Assembly: GCA_020650975.1 (NCBI GenBank)
Contig: JAIPMN010040541.1
Location: forward strand, 1-25,258
From: Apostichopus californicus
Taxonomy: Eukaryota > Echinodermata > Holothuroidea > Aspidochirotida > Stichopodidae
Length of the DNA: 25,258 nt
Direction of reading: 5' to 3'
In this document: in pieces, positions 1 to 12,739 of the stretch
Layout: each line of letters begins with the position of its first letter
Numbering within the stretch: position 1 is the first letter of the stretch
Position numbers and translations under genes: made by a program
The notes under the pieces: generated by a model
Seen by the model: the letters and a program-made list of their open reading frames with translations, nothing else
Database searches by the model: none
Told to the model about the DNA's origin: nothing

Positions 1-959
1 GCGCGGCTTGTTGCATATTCAATTTTATCATGAAAAGTAAAAGTAGCAATAGAAACGATGTTATTTGTTTATAAATGTCAAGCTAAGATATGTCATAATG
101 TAAGGGTTATATTGTAAACCCAATCTTACTTTTGTCAAGTGAAGCAAACGAGTTACGTAACAGAAAACGTCGATAGCTCAATTCGCGGCTTAACTTTGTC
201 AAATACATTTGTCCGTTTGCTTTCGTTTTGCGTAGTCATTTTATTTGTATCACTGCAGTTCAAAATTTACACTGCCCAATATATGATGAGTGCACCCTTT
301 CTGATTCGCACTTTGAATTCGTTGTCTATTGTTAACAGCTTCCTTTGTGTTTACTTACGTTTTGCTGAAGTGTTTTTCGAAGTTGCAAATAGATTACTGA
401 TAACACGATAGACAAATAGCTAACCTGGGATTTTGAACATGCGTTTTAGTTTCGTTTTAATGGTAATAATTGCTGCTGACATGGCATTTATACTGAAGTC
501 TAGTAGATATTTGGTGTTGTATCATATTCATATCAACCAACATGTTGACCAGCTGTTCATTTAGTGTAATAGCGCCCTATATAATCATATGTATTGTCCA
601 GCACTGAACATGGAACATAAAACAGCGCCTTATACCATACTTTAAGATTATAGCTACTTAGGCCTGTTTTATTGACTACGAAAGAACATGTCAGTAAATC
701 CAAAACGGAGTTATAGTTTGCGTCTCACCCCAAAAAACACGACAAAGTTAATACAGTCGGTCGCTGCCAGCCAATATGAAACGATAAGCATCTCACTTAA
801 AATGTTGTACTATCCTGGTTACATGACATCAACTTTTGTCCCAGTTATTAATTCCATGTATACATATGTAAAAAAGAATGGTTCACGGATTAAATTTGAT
901 GAGGTGATAGCACCGCTCCACCCCTACTTTGATCCAATATTCGTCGCCGTCCTCGGTTA

Positions 960-3700
960 ATATATTTTTCTTTTTTTGCTTTATTAAACGCTGCATGGTG
1001 TTCTCAATTAGTGTGAGAAAAGAAAACTAAATAAAATAAATCACATAAACGTAATTTATGTTGACGGATGGGTGGCCTCCGGTATCGACTCATCCTTTTT
1101 CTCTTTTACTCATATTAAGTGCAGTTTAAAGTAACTATTACTGCATGTTAGAAATAAACATGAATACCATAGGAACTGGTCGTGCAAGATTCGTAGAGTT
1201 TAGTCAGCTTAACGTGATTAGATGAAACAGAGGTTTATATGATATGAATCTCAAGTACCTCTCCTTCTTTTGCTGATGACCACTTACCGTCGAACACATT
1301 TCAGCGGGAGAGACACAATGCGTTTAACATTCGTCATTGTATTGGTTAATACCATTATAAGAATTCCGCTCTTTTTATAGCGAATTTCTTCTGTCATCGT
1401 CCCATAATATCCCTTAATCTGTGATATTTTCCTGCCACAATGATGGCAATTTTACGTCTAGTACCGTTTGCTAAGAAGAACCAAAATTGAGTTAATAAGA
1501 GGGTTGTAACATGAACCTTATAATCATGTAAAATACCATTTGAGGTTTTGGGCTGCATCATCATTTTTAATTGTAAACCTATTAGCTCACTGACAATATA
1601 TTTATCATATAATTATTGACGGCTTATATCAGACACGAACTTTGCTAAGTTGATTATCATATTCTTTCTATTCTCCTTTGTTAACATACAAACATAGTTT
1701 ACTTGTTATAATCGATCTCAAACGTGTATGTGCAGTTAGTATTAGGTGAATATTTATGTGGCGGATGTTGTTATTTCCACAGAAACCTGACTCGTATGAG
1801 TTTGTTTAGTATTGAAATACTTATAAGAAGGAAGCAAATCACCGTTAGCTGAAAATTAATATCAAAGAAACTAATAGACGTAGGATACTTACCTTTCTCT
1901 TTTGATATACATTGTATGTGTCATAGTTACCTCCTGACCACACATATTATACGGCATATTTTTATTTCTTTTCAAAGGAAACGATCACATGGGTTTATTA
2001 AAACCGGTAAGGAAGGTCATAATCCCACTGTGGGCACCTGTCACCTATATTGAACAATGGTAATTCTGCTTGGTGACAGATTTTGCCTTACTCTATAGAT
2101 TAAACATGATACTAACCAACTCTAAATCAATTGTGATTCCCAAAGCCGGATCTCGAATGATATATTTCGAACAGACTCTGTTAAATAAAATATAAATAAC
2201 GACAAAGGCAAATTAATATATGTGTATATATGTGTTTTTTTTTTTTAGAATAGAGTGCATCTAATGCATCCATTGCCTAGAATGGTAATAACAGTGTACA
2301 CAAAGTACACAATACGTTGTCAGCAGCTGTAATTTGTCATCTAAAAGCCTTTGTCTTTTCGTGTGTAAACATTCTGTCATGCTGCTTAGTCCCAAGAGAT
2401 CTAAAGTAGACACAAACCAGGACTATCACGTGCGAGAGGGGGACAGACAGGGAAGTGTCGTCGTTCATAAATACACAAGACATTACGTTTTGGGGTATTA
2501 AATATCACTACTCTCTTACCCGTCCTATATACATATGCACGGAGTTACGCTACTACGATGGTGGGAGACCCAACCGGAGGGGACATTCCCCGAATGAAAC
2601 TCCTATTTTCGAAGGCGGCTTCACCGCATTGAACGATATTAAGGGGAGAAATATATACTTATTCCAAAGTAAAAGACAACAGAAGAAGGTAATGCATGAG
2701 TAATAATACATACCTCTATTGAATGGAACATTCCGAACCGTTAATCTGCTGGTAACATTGCTGTTGTGTACTGTATAAGTCTACATTTCACATGTTACGT
2801 TTTTCAAACTTTGAGAGTAACGTTATATGAACTATGATAACAAATTCAAACGTTCTAAACAAGCTTTCATTAACATATCATGTTTAAACCGTGTAAAGGA
2901 GACAATATTTTATTTCAAATACTTTAAACAACGTTGTCATGCTATACATGTTTGCAGCATGTTAGTTAGTCTGCAGTTCGAAAATAATTTCCCACACTTC
3001 AGTTCAGTAACATTCTTGCTAGACGGAAAACCTACTACACAATACTCTGACAAGTTTGTTCAGATCGGGGACCTTACTGTAGAATTTACACGATGTTTGT
3101 ATTGGTTCTTAAAGAATTGTTACGTAAAATACTGCCATCTGCTGTAATGCTCGAGTATCGCTCTTTAATTTCAGCCAGCTTTCTTCAATATACAACGATC
3201 AAAAATCAGAGAACTGTTTAGTTTACATTACCGCATGCCACCGTATGCCACATCTAAGCATTTGATGGGGAAGAATCAGGTGGTCTAATAATATATCTGC
3301 AAAGAAAAGAAAGATGTTGTGTTAATGTAGGAGACCACAGAGGGATTTCTTTAAAAAAAAAATCGAAATTAAAAGGAAATGTGAAATAGTGAGTATAAAT
3401 TACGGGACAAGGGTAAATATAGTCTGCAGTTTTTACCTTATGTACAAACTTAAATCTAATTAAATTTCGTAGAGATGATTAGATTGTATTATCACTAGGC
3501 AATCTACTACTGCTATAGGATTATAATGATGGACATTATTTATTTTTACATACATTTAGTTTGTACCTTTATTGGAGTGAAAGGTAGCACCGTAACAGTT
3601 AAGACGCATACAAAGACGTTCCATCAAATTAAATACCGCATATTTTGGTGTATTTAAACAAAAGCAGAATAGTCTTCTATTTACGTTTGTATTATACCTA
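960..3700. other. Unit A-specific stretch without recognised genes
   Basis: I see no Ig motif with confidence, no splice-bounded exon and no mobile-element hallmark here. It has low-complexity runs near 2222-2247 (TATATGTG and T-runs) and an A-run near 3352. The longest ATG-initiated open frame is 2827-3147 (106 codons, unrecognised). Most of this segment is absent from unit B. Confidence 0.4.
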
Positions 3701-3753
3701 TACGAGTGATAACGTATTCGCTATATCAGTTCATAAAATACCTTCGAGTGAAA

Positions 3754-3945
3754 AGTAAACATGAACTTTGTTATCTTTCATAATTTATGTAGACAATGAA
3801 ATATGCCTACAAACAGCACATCGGCGCCATTTTATATCAATATTACAGACTCTTTGTCAGATAAACTTGGAGTTTAATACGTTTCACAGTGTTTCTCCTA
3901 CATAGGATAGTTCTGGTTAATTAGTCTTATTTCTACGGTAAGTAC
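3754..3945 (+). promoter_or_regulatory. Promoter/first-exon-like cassette, copy 1
   Basis: The order is AGTAAACATGAACTTTG (3754-3770), ATGTAGACAAT, GGCGCCATTTT (GGCGCC at 3823-3828), and the donor-like CTACG|GTAAGTACG with GT at 3938. GGCGCC to donor is 115 bp. It belongs with copy 3 by the shared ATGTAGACAAT and CGGTAAGTACG text. Upstream text (GATAACGTATTCG, ATATCAGTTCATAAA) is shared with copies 4 and 6. No linked coding exon was recognised downstream. Confidence 0.5.
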
Positions 3946-4960
3946 GTTTTTTGGTGTTTACTTTTTCTCTCTAATAATTCTGCTAACTCAATTGACAAGT
4001 GTTCTAATGAAGGATTTGCAGTACGTTTTCGAAAATGCGGAACGTGGTTAATGCTATCATACAATTATCGTAGTACACTTGTATTGATTCGATAATGGTT
4101 ATATTCATAATTTTCTTTCACTATGGTGTCAAGAATATGTCTCATGTACAATATTGAAACAGAGAAAGAATTCGGAATCATTTTAAACTTGTTTTTATTT
4201 CTTCGTTAGCGGAATTAAAGTCAGAAGGTGATCTATAAACCGATCAGAAGAATTCGCAAGACAATCATTCGTGTATGCTTTTAATACTAAAATCACTTGG
4301 CTATATTTCACAACATAAGTAACGTACGCACATGGATGTTTCAGTCTCTCTATGGAGTATCTCTTCTTTCCCCAAATTCTAACCTTAACATATGCAAGTT
4401 TGGCATATTCCTATTTATTATATTCTCTTAAGATTTTTGTAACATATTGCTTACAAATTACTGAGACGCAGTTTTGCTTCGATGAAAATCGTAAACGTAT
4501 GCATAATTATATGTTTATTTATGTTAATTTAAACATGTGACTCAATAATGAACACGGTATGTCAAGAATGTTAACTTGGATGAATCTCTTACTCTGCTTG
4601 AGGGTTTCTAATGATGATTATTAAAGGTTTTGTTGTTTATAGTGTGGTCATTTCATGCCAATTAAACACGCAACAAAATGTGGAAAACCTAAAGTTGAAC
4701 TTTCACAGTATCAACTTTGTAAACGATAAAACTAAACACATCATCGAAAGATGTTTTATTGTATTTCTGGTTTTCCACCATATATACAAAGACAAAAGAT
4801 GGATGTAATGGCTGTCCGCTGTCACTTTACGGTATGTTTTGACATGTTTATATGTAGGAATTACACATAAAAGTGTGTGCAGCAAATTAATTTCCAATAG
4901 CATCCTTTTACATACAACACAATAAAACAATATATAAAGAGGGAAAAAAAAGGATCTAAA
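3946..4960. other. Non-coding stretch downstream of cassette 1
   Basis: The first part (to about 4010) resembles the sequence after cassette 3, so it belongs to the amplified unit. The rest has only short AT-driven open frames in both strands (up to 88 codons) with no recognisable domain. Confidence 0.35.
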
Positions 4961-6050
4961 GACAGACAAGAATATAAAATTGGTTCATAGGATGAATAAT
5001 ATCCTCCGCCTCTTGTGTTATCAAAAAATGCTTTTTGACTCCCGTTTAATTGCATCAGGACTAGTAGTGCTCTGAAGCTCCTTAAGGGGAGAATTCCTTT
5101 CTGGAAGTATAAAAAATCTTAATTAATAGACTACCCATAACTAGATCTATAAAAAAAAAAATATTTGTAATATTTAAAGTCATTTACAATCAAATTTCCT
5201 CCCGATATTGTTGTCGGATTTGCCTAACATCTGTTTGTTTCTGTAATTTATTTCCACATATTTATATCTTAAAATATATCATAAAAAATAAGACAAAACA
5301 AATAAAAAATAAAAACAAACAAACAGTCAGGTAGGTAACATGTCCGCCAACTGACAATCGTCTGTGTTTGTTATTCTGTACTTTTATTTTGCATATCCTC
5401 AAATTAAATTCAAAATATAGTAATTGAGGAAAATATAGAGGTTGCAGACATATTCATACACACGCATTAAGTCATATAACTTTCTAAGCCATGCCAATAC
5501 GAGGCGTAGCTACCTTGTTGTATAATTTACACATGCTAGCAAGACGCGATGTATACCGCGTAGCATACATAGACCTATTCAAATGACACCAAATCAGCAA
5601 ACGCAACACAAACGAAATGAATGAGACTTGCATGGTATTTCTATTTTTAGAATATGTTGTTATTTAACTAGTGTATTTATTGATTCCATATAATATGACA
5701 ATGGACGACAAACTCAAAGTCTAAAAGTAAATTTTATTGAATACTGTTAATGGAAAGACAATAAGCCGATATCCTTGAGAAGTGAAATGAAAATAATCAA
5801 AAACAAAATCCCCTACTCCCAGCCTCATTTCAATTTTTGTTTAATTGCTTTATGTTGCCAATGAGTATCAGCTAAGTATAAATAACTTCATAGCAAGACC
5901 TCTAAGCAACCAGCTGTGGATGCAAAACAAGAAACCAATCAAACGAAAGTGAATGCATTGTGTGTTGAGCTACTAGTGCACAGAAGATGCGCGAACATTA
6001 CACTAAGAGTGTTTTTTATTATGCCATTTGCATACTAATTGTGTTTCCTT

Positions 6051-6210
6051 TCCAATGGAATAAGTTCACTTGCATTGGTCTATGCTAACTTTCTCAATTT
6101 TTTAACGTCATATAATTGTCCAATCAGCAGAATTCAGCCGTAATGATATGTTCACTGTAATGACGTCACGAAGCCGTGTACCTGATCATTTATGCAATTC
6201 AGGTATAAAT
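6051..6210 (+). promoter_or_regulatory. CCAAT/CRE/TATA promoter-like module upstream of cassette 2
   Basis: CCAAT lies at 6051-6055, ATTGG (inverted CCAAT) at 6074-6078, a half-CRE AACGTCAT at 6103-6110 and CCAATCAG at 6120. A perfect palindromic CRE, TGACGTCA, lies at 6161-6168 and TATAAAT at 6204-6210. CRE to TATA is about 36 bp, a normal core-promoter geometry for RNA polymerase II with CREB/ATF and NF-Y type factors. A start near 6235 would be expected. Confidence 0.5.
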
Positions 6211-6560
6211 AATACTTAAATCAAGTTAATAAGAATAGGCTTCACATAAGGGAAAGTGTTTCACCCGTTTCCCTCACTTCTCCCAAAAACATTGGAATTT
6301 GTTGTTTTGTTTCAAATGACTGTAGCTAGTGCTTTCATTATAAAATCGTCAGGAAAATAATAAAAATTAAAATATGAGATCACCTGTTAAACATACACAC
6401 AACGACCAGTGTAAATAAATATAATATAAAATAATCATAAATATAATACTTAGTACTCGAAATGTGCGAGATCGCTCTTTAGACAAAATGCGGCACAAAT
6501 GTGTCAATAAAAATTGATAATTGACATCATCTATTTCAGTTGTACAATTCGTCTTACAGT

Positions 6561-6752
6561 GTAAAGAAAAAATGACATTTGATATCACCCACAATGTATG
6601 AGGAAAGTGGATTATTCACAACGGAACGGCGCCAATTTAAATTAACATGGCGGACACTTTTACAAAGGCTTATTGTGATTTTAGGTATTTGTTAATATTT
6701 CTATCTATTTATGATATTGTAGATTGAGTAGAATTATCTTTACCGTAAGTAG
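6561..6752 (+). promoter_or_regulatory. Promoter/first-exon-like cassette, copy 2
   Basis: The cassette has the ACCCACAATGTATGAGGAAAG block, ACGGAACGGCGCCAATTT (GGCGCC at 6628-6633), AACATGGCGGAC (a YY1-type ATGGCGG motif and a good start-codon context), and TTTACC|GTAAGTAG with GT at 6745. GGCGCC to donor is 117 bp. A CRE/CCAAT/TATA module lies about 0.35-0.5 kb upstream. Its direct duplicate is copy 5. Confidence 0.5.
6647..6727 (+). CDS. 27-codon ORF inside cassette 2 (MADTFTK...)
   Basis: The ATG of the ATGGCGGAC block, in an AACATGG context, opens a 26-residue frame. It starts MADTFTK, continues through an aromatic/aliphatic stretch and ends IVD-stop, 18 bp before the donor-like site. 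Copy 5 keeps the frame. It would be an upstream ORF if the cassette is a leader exon. Coding function is unproven. Confidence 0.15.
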   Translation: MADTFTKAYCDFRYLLIFLSIYDIVD

Positions 6753-7570
6753 CCTGATGATTTGTGTTACTTGACTACAGTTTCAAAGAATGATTTGCCG
6801 TGAATGATATACAATGCCTGGCATTATTGTTATTGTTTTGATAAATTACTGCACTGACACTTGCCGGTCACCTTTTCAGTATCTTTCTATCAATACGATT
6901 TTGGGCAACCGTGTAGTGTATTTATATCCTACAACAAAAAACCCAGATTATTATTTCTATAGCTGAAAAGAAATTTCTATAACACAGGTTGTGTCACAGT
7001 ATTGACCAATCAGACATAACCAGAATGATACACAGTCGCTCTTTATATCTATTGCATACCCCTTATGATACTGAACCAGTAAGGGGTAACAACATATTTT
7101 TTGTGGAATCCAGTAACCATTCATAAGCAAAACTATACAATTAAATATCAATATCTTTGCCATCACTATAAAGCCGATAACCATCTTTGAGTTTGGAATT
7201 AGGTTCCTCTTCAACATGGTCAAGTTGTTCGTTCTGTTTGTTAGGTTTATTTATGAATTAAATAGTAGTAGAACAATATTTACGGAACAATCGTTTGGTG
7301 TTAATGTTCTTCACTCACTAATAAAACTCATAATGTTACTGAGGGAAACAAAGAGCAAAATGCCGACTCACGGCATAACATTATTAAAGGTTTTAAAGCT
7401 GGCTAGATATTTGGGTGCTTTTAGTAGAGATTAAAGTGAAGAAAAGTTGATGAATTCTCATTCCCATTCAATATGTTTTTGATCTCGCGCTTAGCAGTAC
7501 ATTTTGTTATCAAAAACTGTAATATGATAACATATTCTTTATAGGCCTATCCATATAACCTTGATGCGAG

Positions 7571-7755
7571 AAGCAAACATGAACTTTGAAACTTATCAGA
7601 TATGTAGACAATACTCAACTGAATAACGAAGTGCGCCATTTTCTGTTAACTTGGCAGACCTGTGCTAGACCCGTGATTATATGCTTTTATTAATATTTTC
7701 ATTTGTATATTGTTTGTATATTGTTTAAATCTAGACTACCTTAAACGGTAAGTAC
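7571..7755 (+). promoter_or_regulatory. Promoter/first-exon-like cassette, copy 3
   Basis: The cassette starts AAGCAAACATGAACTTTG, then ATGTAGACAAT, TGCGCCATTTT (7632), AACTTGGCAGAC (an ATGGCGGAC variant without ATG) and AAACG|GTAAGTACG with GT at 7748. The spacing from the GCGCC block is 116 bp. It has no partner in unit B, because that part of unit B is missing. Text after the donor (CTGTTCTGCTAACT) matches that after copy 1. Confidence 0.5.
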
Positions 7756-8910
7756 GACGTTTGTTACTGTTCTGCTAACTTGGGATTCCTTGCAATTCTT
7801 CATATTCTTCATAAATGTCTACTATACGTGGATGATGGGGAAACCGTGTAGAAACTTCAGTTCCTGTTTAAGCATGAGTGTTAACGGGTTTACAAAATGC
7901 GTGATTCATTTACCAATCAGAAAGAACAAGTAAGAAAAATAGTCTTTACTCATCATGTATTACATTCCGCTTACAATGTTATTATAACCTGGTCGTAGCG
8001 TAGTTGTATTTCTCATTAAAAGTATAAACAAGGCTTACACCAATAGCTACGCCCTGTCCTTTGTAGGCAGTATCTGGTCTGATATCATAATGTTCTTGGA
8101 TTATCCATCAATGTAAGGCTATGTATGACTGAAATTGTGAATATTTTAATTCACATTCTTCTTATAATACACCACTGCTACAGCTTCGATGTTTACATGT
8201 TATGTTGATGTCTCCCTTCGGGTTTGTAGTCCTGTATATGACGTCAATGTGTTATCATTGAAACTGTAACATTCACTTCAATCTGATGGGATTATGGATA
8301 GTTTGGGGGATATGCACTACTGCCGACGACAATGGAGGGATATGTTATGCATACTGTACATATATGAAACGACACATTGTAGCAACATCAACATTAAATA
8401 CTTGTATAAATATCACCAAAATGAGGCATATCGTATGCATTGAACAGTAAGTAGTGACGTTAGGTAGGACTGACAAAAAGTATAAATATTCACTTGTGAG
8501 AAAGCTATACTGCAATTAAAAAGAGCGCACACGTTTTGTAATACAATTGGAAACTAAATATCTTAAAATGACCATCAATTAGTTTAACCATCTTTGCTAA
8601 TACACAAACAGTATTTATTATTACCATGTATGTTTTAGGCCTAAAACATCAAAGACAGGGTCACGTTAATATATCTAAAGTAACATATTCTAAAGCAAAA
8701 TTATATGACTTCGATTTTAAAGTCACAATAAGTGGCGTCTAATTGTTAAGTGGGTGGGGTAGGAGAGGCTCCGGTGGTCCTGTCTTAAAATCCATACCGT
8801 ACTTTGAATTGCCGTACAATATTGAAGCTGCAGCCAAAGGTATTATTGGAAACCCTTACATCACAAGCCTATTTTATCTATGGCCATAATTTTATGAAGG
8901 CGGATGAAAT
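7756..8910. other. Unit A-specific stretch without genes; one perfect 20-bp palindrome
   Basis: No open frame of note is present. A CRE-like TGACGTCA lies at 8239-8246 without CCAAT or TATA neighbours. A perfect 20-bp palindrome lies at 8630-8649. The segment is missing from unit B. Confidence 0.35.
8630..8649. repeat. Perfect 20-bp palindrome
   Basis: ATGTTTTAGGCCTAAAACAT equals its own reverse complement over all 20 bases and stops matching immediately outside. It could be a dimeric protein-binding site or chance in AT-rich DNA. Confidence 0.7.
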
Positions 8911-9429
8911 AGTCGTATCTTACCAAGAAGCGAAGTACTGCATGTCTCACATACTAAAAAGACAATATACAGGGTAAAACGAAACTAAATGAGAATGGCA
9001 TTTGTTTACTTTTCTTATCTGATAAGTTAATATTTGGCACTGATATTTAATTCCATTCATATAGGACAAACTTTGGCCTCATTGAACTTTTAATATTGAT
9101 CTACCGCATTGCATCAGCTAGAAATGACAACGGACATCACACTCAAAAGTGAAAAAAACTTAGACTACAGTAGTCAATTACAAACTTAACAAATGAAATG
9201 AATAACAAAGAGATAAAAAAAATTTAACCGCGAAATGAAGTTAAAGAAACCGAATACAAAACTCTTAACCATTAGAACAAAGCACTTGATTTGATTTATT
9301 GTGTAAGAAGGACTGACTGTAGCAAATGAGTGTACATGGTACTGACACACACATTCATCACATTACTTTGAAGTAATATATCCACAATTATAAACAATAA
9401 TTCAAAAGTGAATGTACTTAAACACTCTA

Positions 9430-9492
9430 CTAAGAACATTTTTTTTATATAAATACATATATATTATTTATATAAATATAAATATATTATCA
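9430..9492. repeat. AT-rich palindromic low-complexity tract
   Basis: A run of TATATAAATA, ATATATTATTTATATAAATA and similar self-complementary words spans about 60 bp just upstream of the third CRE-type module. The unit B counterpart near 16480 lacks it, so it is a recent expansion or a local loss. Confidence 0.5.
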
Positions 9493-9745
9493 GTAAATGA
9501 AATCGGGAGGTTTCATTTCGACAATCAGACTTGTATGAAGACAATGCAACCGTTTGGATGATGTATAAATTATAATGGCTCTAATTCATGTTACATGGTT
9601 ACGCCTCACGATACACTTTCGTAAATAAACCAAACTGCTAGTAGCGTCAAAATAAAAACAAATATAACGAAAGCGTCATCAACGCAAAGTCAGTTTTTGA
9701 GAAAGAACCACCTTCCCCAAGATTGATACGTTAATTTATATTGTA

Positions 9746-9867
9746 ATTGGAGATTTCATAGCACTCAACACAGATACAGCCGTAATGTTGTGTACAAGGT
9801 GATGACGTCACAAAGTCATTTTAATGATACTTTACGGAAACCAACTGGCGTAGGTTAGAAATATATA
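9746..9867 (+). promoter_or_regulatory. CRE promoter-like module upstream of cassette 4 (diverged)
   Basis: The module has ATTGG at 9746-9750, CAGCCGTAATG (shared with 6136-6146) and a perfect CRE, TGACGTCA, at 9803-9810. A weak ATATATA lies near 9861. It is related to the modules at 6051 and 14715, but the CCAAT and TATA parts have drifted. A short ORF with an Ig-like motif begins 64 bp after the CRE. Confidence 0.4.
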
Positions 9868-9873
9868 TGTAAG

Positions 9874-10080
9874 ATGATTATAGCAAGACCATACATGATA
9901 AATGTGCATGTAAATCATACACCCGATATGGGTAGATATGAAATGAGTGGTAAAAAATTACATAATCTAGTTTTATTAAGCTTTTTGAATTGGAATTTGC
10001 ATGTGAATTATACATCCGATATGGGAAGATATGAAATGAATGGTGAAGAAATAAATAAACTAGTTTTAATAAGCTTTTGA
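9874..10080 (+). CDS. Short ORF with an internal 31-residue duplication, Ig F-strand-like motif
   Basis: This 68-codon frame contains two tandem copies of a 93-bp unit, each with NxT...DMGRYEM and ending LVL(L/I)SF. The pattern VNYTSDMGRYE resembles the E-F strand region of V-type Ig domains (DxGxYxC), with Met in place of Cys and a hydrophobic G-strand-like LVLISF after it. The ATG and reading frame are retained in unit B (16628-16741). It may be the remnant of an Ig V exon, a small real peptide or chance. It lacks an N-terminal half-domain, a signal peptide and a clear donor. Confidence 0.25.
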   Translation: MIIARPYMINVHVNHTPDMGRYEMSGKKLHNLVLLSFLNWNLHVNYTSDMGRYEMNGEEINKLVLISF

Positions 10081-10640
10081 AGTGATATTTTTTCATTAAG
10101 TTAATAACGCATGGAAAATATACCATGCAAATCCATGATAAGATAATGAGGACATTGTAAGAGTTGGCAACATGATTATATGCGTTAAAGAAGAAAACAT
10201 TATAACATACAAGGAACAATCAATGGAAGAATTTTATCATCGTATGTTCGCTAGATACATAAAGTGCACTTCTCTCGTGTGCTAATAAAGGTGTCAACAT
10301 ACTACTAGCGTCAGTTTCTATACAGCACCTTTCAATGAAAAGCGAGTGTTAACTATGAATTGTCACCCAATATTTTATGAAGACAGAAGAGTACTCATAT
10401 ATAATGTTCAGACAGCCCCATGGAGTACATATTATCATCAAACATGGAAATATATAAGTAGAAATATGACAAATGATGCATACCTGTGTGCGTTTGGGAA
10501 GAGTAAAAGTAAGTTGGATAACTCAGTTAAGCTATTTATCATTCAACGTGTCAGTGATCTATCGATATACTTTGTAGTGCACTGGTGTACCAACAAAAGA
10601 GATAACGCACTATTGATATCAGTATATCAATAAAACAGCA

Positions 10641-10830
10641 AACATAAACTTTGGTAATACCCATAATGTATGTAGATAGTAGATTTTTTTACAACGGTAT
10701 GGCGCCAATTGATGCTCACATTACTCTCATCAACCATTATCAATCCTAGCTTAAACGTCAACCCTAGCCAAATCCCAATCGGAGATATTCGGGTCTTTTA
10801 AGACGTTTAAATAATTATCGGTAATAAACA
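10641..10830 (+). promoter_or_regulatory. Promoter/first-exon-like cassette, copy 4 (weak donor)
   Basis: The cassette reads AACATAAACTTTGG, ACCCATAATGTATGTAGA, ACGGTATGGCGCCAATT (GGCGCC at 10701-10706) and then TATCG|GTAATAAAC with GT at 10821. The spacing is 120 bp. The donor is weakened from GTAAGT to GTAATA, a change shared with copy 6, so it predates the A/B duplication. Confidence 0.45.
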
Positions 10831-11503
10831 TTCAATCCTTGATCAGTTAATAGTGTTAATATGGTTTATTTATGAATTGAACAATTAGCATGTCATACAA
10901 TAAGATATATGTATGAATAGAGTTGATCAGTAATCAGTTAAGATACAGTGATCATTTTTATGAATCGACGGAACACTTTTTTGGTTCTATTTTACTATTT
11001 TCCTTGGCTGCGACCACAACTACGATATTTATAATTTGATCGCGAGAAACTATGAGCTGCAAAGCTATGTTATTACAGTACAGATATGTTAATCCGGAAA
11101 ACTTTGGCTTTAATTTAGAGAAGAAATATTAAGTTATATTCAAATGTATCACTTTTACTTTATTTTATGCTTGCAAAAGTTAAACGGAAATAACAATGTG
11201 GCCATCATGTTTTGTTTGACTAGACTAGACACGAATTGTATATTAACACGCCGGCTAGTGACACATACGTAGGGTTTAACAAGAATACCACCCATACATC
11301 TAGTACTCGTGTAAACATGCACGGCTTGTTGCATATTCAGTTTTATCATGAACAGTAAAAGTAGCAAGAGATAGAACAGTATTTGCTTGTAAATGTCAAG
11401 CTGTGATATTTCATAATGAAAGGTTACATTGTAAACCAATTCTTACTTTTGGCAAGTCAAGCAAACGAGTTACTTAACAGAAAGACGTTGATGGCTCTTA
11501 AAT

Positions 11504-11942
11504 TACAAGCAGAAAAGCAAATTAAATAAGAATCAACTAATTCCATTATCTATAACTTGAGAACTGCATACTACCCGGTCACTTAACATGGTTCGACTCT
11601 GTAACTTTGGCTCCAAGTGCCAATCCTAAACTGCCTGGGCGCTATATCCAAATTCGAAATATTACAACGAACGTACGATTTCTTAGAGCCTAAGAGTATG
11701 AGTATATCTTTACCTAACAATCAGTTGTATAATATAACTAAGAAATCCCATTTGCATCACATCAAACTATAATAAAAATAGTTAAGTGACAGGATCAAAC
11801 AAATAAACCGACTAAACTTATATGGATTCATGTACCACACATACTTTATAGCAAACTTATTATAGACCTATGTGTATTACGTATAAGCAGACTACAGGCA
11901 AATACATGGTATATGCAAACTACAAGTACATTCTATAAAAAG
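11504..11942. other. Insertion in unit B relative to unit A
   Basis: Unit A runs from GATAGCTCAATTCGCGGC (165-190) without a break, whereas unit B has about 440 bp of extra DNA between GATGGCTCTT and AGTGGCGGTTTAAC. No tRNA head, terminal inverted repeat, poly-A tail or open frame is evident in it. It may equally be a deletion in unit A. Confidence 0.45.
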
Positions 11943-12739
11943 TGGCGGTTTAACTTTACCAAATATACTTGTCTTTTTGCCTTTGTTTGCGGAGTCATTT
12001 ATTATTTGTTCACTGTCAGAACAAAATGAAAACTGTTAAATATTTGAAGAATGCGCCCTTTTCTGATTCGTGCTTATAGTTCGTTGTCTATTGTTAATAG
12101 CTTTTTTTGTATTTACGTTCGAGGGTGCTGAAGTGTTTATCAAAGTTAAAAAAAAAAATAATGATAACACGATCGATAAATACCTAATGTGGGGTTTCGA
12201 ACACGCGTTTAGTTTCGTTTTAATGTTAATAATTGCTGCTGACATGGCGGTTATAATGAAGTCTAGTAGATATTTGGAGTTGTATCAAACTCATATCATC
12301 CAAAATGTTGACCAGCTATTCATTTTGTGTATGAAGCGCCCTGTGTTATTATTATTGTTATTACACAGTGCACATGGCACATAAAACGGCGACATGTACC
12401 ATACTTACAAATTATAGCTAATAAGTGTCTTATGTATGTTTTAATGACTACAAAATAAACATGTCAGTAACTCACAACGGAGGTATAGTTTGCTTTTCAA
12501 AATCATAATGCACGATAACGTTACTGCAGTCGGTTGATAAAAAGAATCCAATGCAAAACGATTAACATTTTATTTATCATTGTATGATCATTGTCACATA
12601 GAATGAACGTTTTGGTACAGGTTTTAATTTCATTTTAACATTTAAATAATGATTCACTGATTAAATGTGAGCAGGGTATGCCACCACACCAACCCTATTC
12701 TGGAAATGTTGATGTCGCCAATGCTTTACTTTGCTCGTT

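Larger units (their letters stand above)
1..11318. repeat. Unit A of a large nested tandem duplication
   Basis: Unit A is recognised by colinear, diverged matches to unit B. Positions 1-165 match 11319-11490, 184-960 match about 11943-12740, 4964-6925 match about 13642-15520, and 8910-11318 match about 15880-17770. Unit A alone has about 960-4960 and 6925-8910. These hold cassette copies 1 and 3, so unit A is probably closer to the ancestral layout and unit B is deleted. Unit A also shows an older internal duplication. The stretch around 5700-6200, with its CRE module, is related to that around 9120-9830. Confidence 0.75.

Noticed and set aside
139-411. Open frame of 90 codons in unit A
   Set aside because: It starts at GTG, has no recognisable domain, and the aligned unit B sequence (about 11943-12180) meets a stop early. 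It is duplicated non-coding DNA.
688-960. ATG-initiated open frame of 90 codons in unit A
   Set aside because: The unit B counterpart starting at 12461 hits a stop after about 15 codons and has further indels. There is no domain similarity.
2827-3147. 106-codon frame with a faint V-domain flavour (LLDGKPTTQYSD...GDLTVEF)
   Set aside because: It has no F-strand DxGxYxC, no splice borders in a fitting phase and no second copy to test. The resemblance is too weak to call.
10355-10633. Frame with a Cys motif (NDAYLCAFGKS) that recalls an Ig F strand
   Set aside because: In unit B the last about 56 codons align without indels, but a 1-nt indel just upstream breaks the frame and about 190 bp are absent. 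The region overlaps the cassette upstream text shared with copies 1 and 6, so non-coding origin is more likely.
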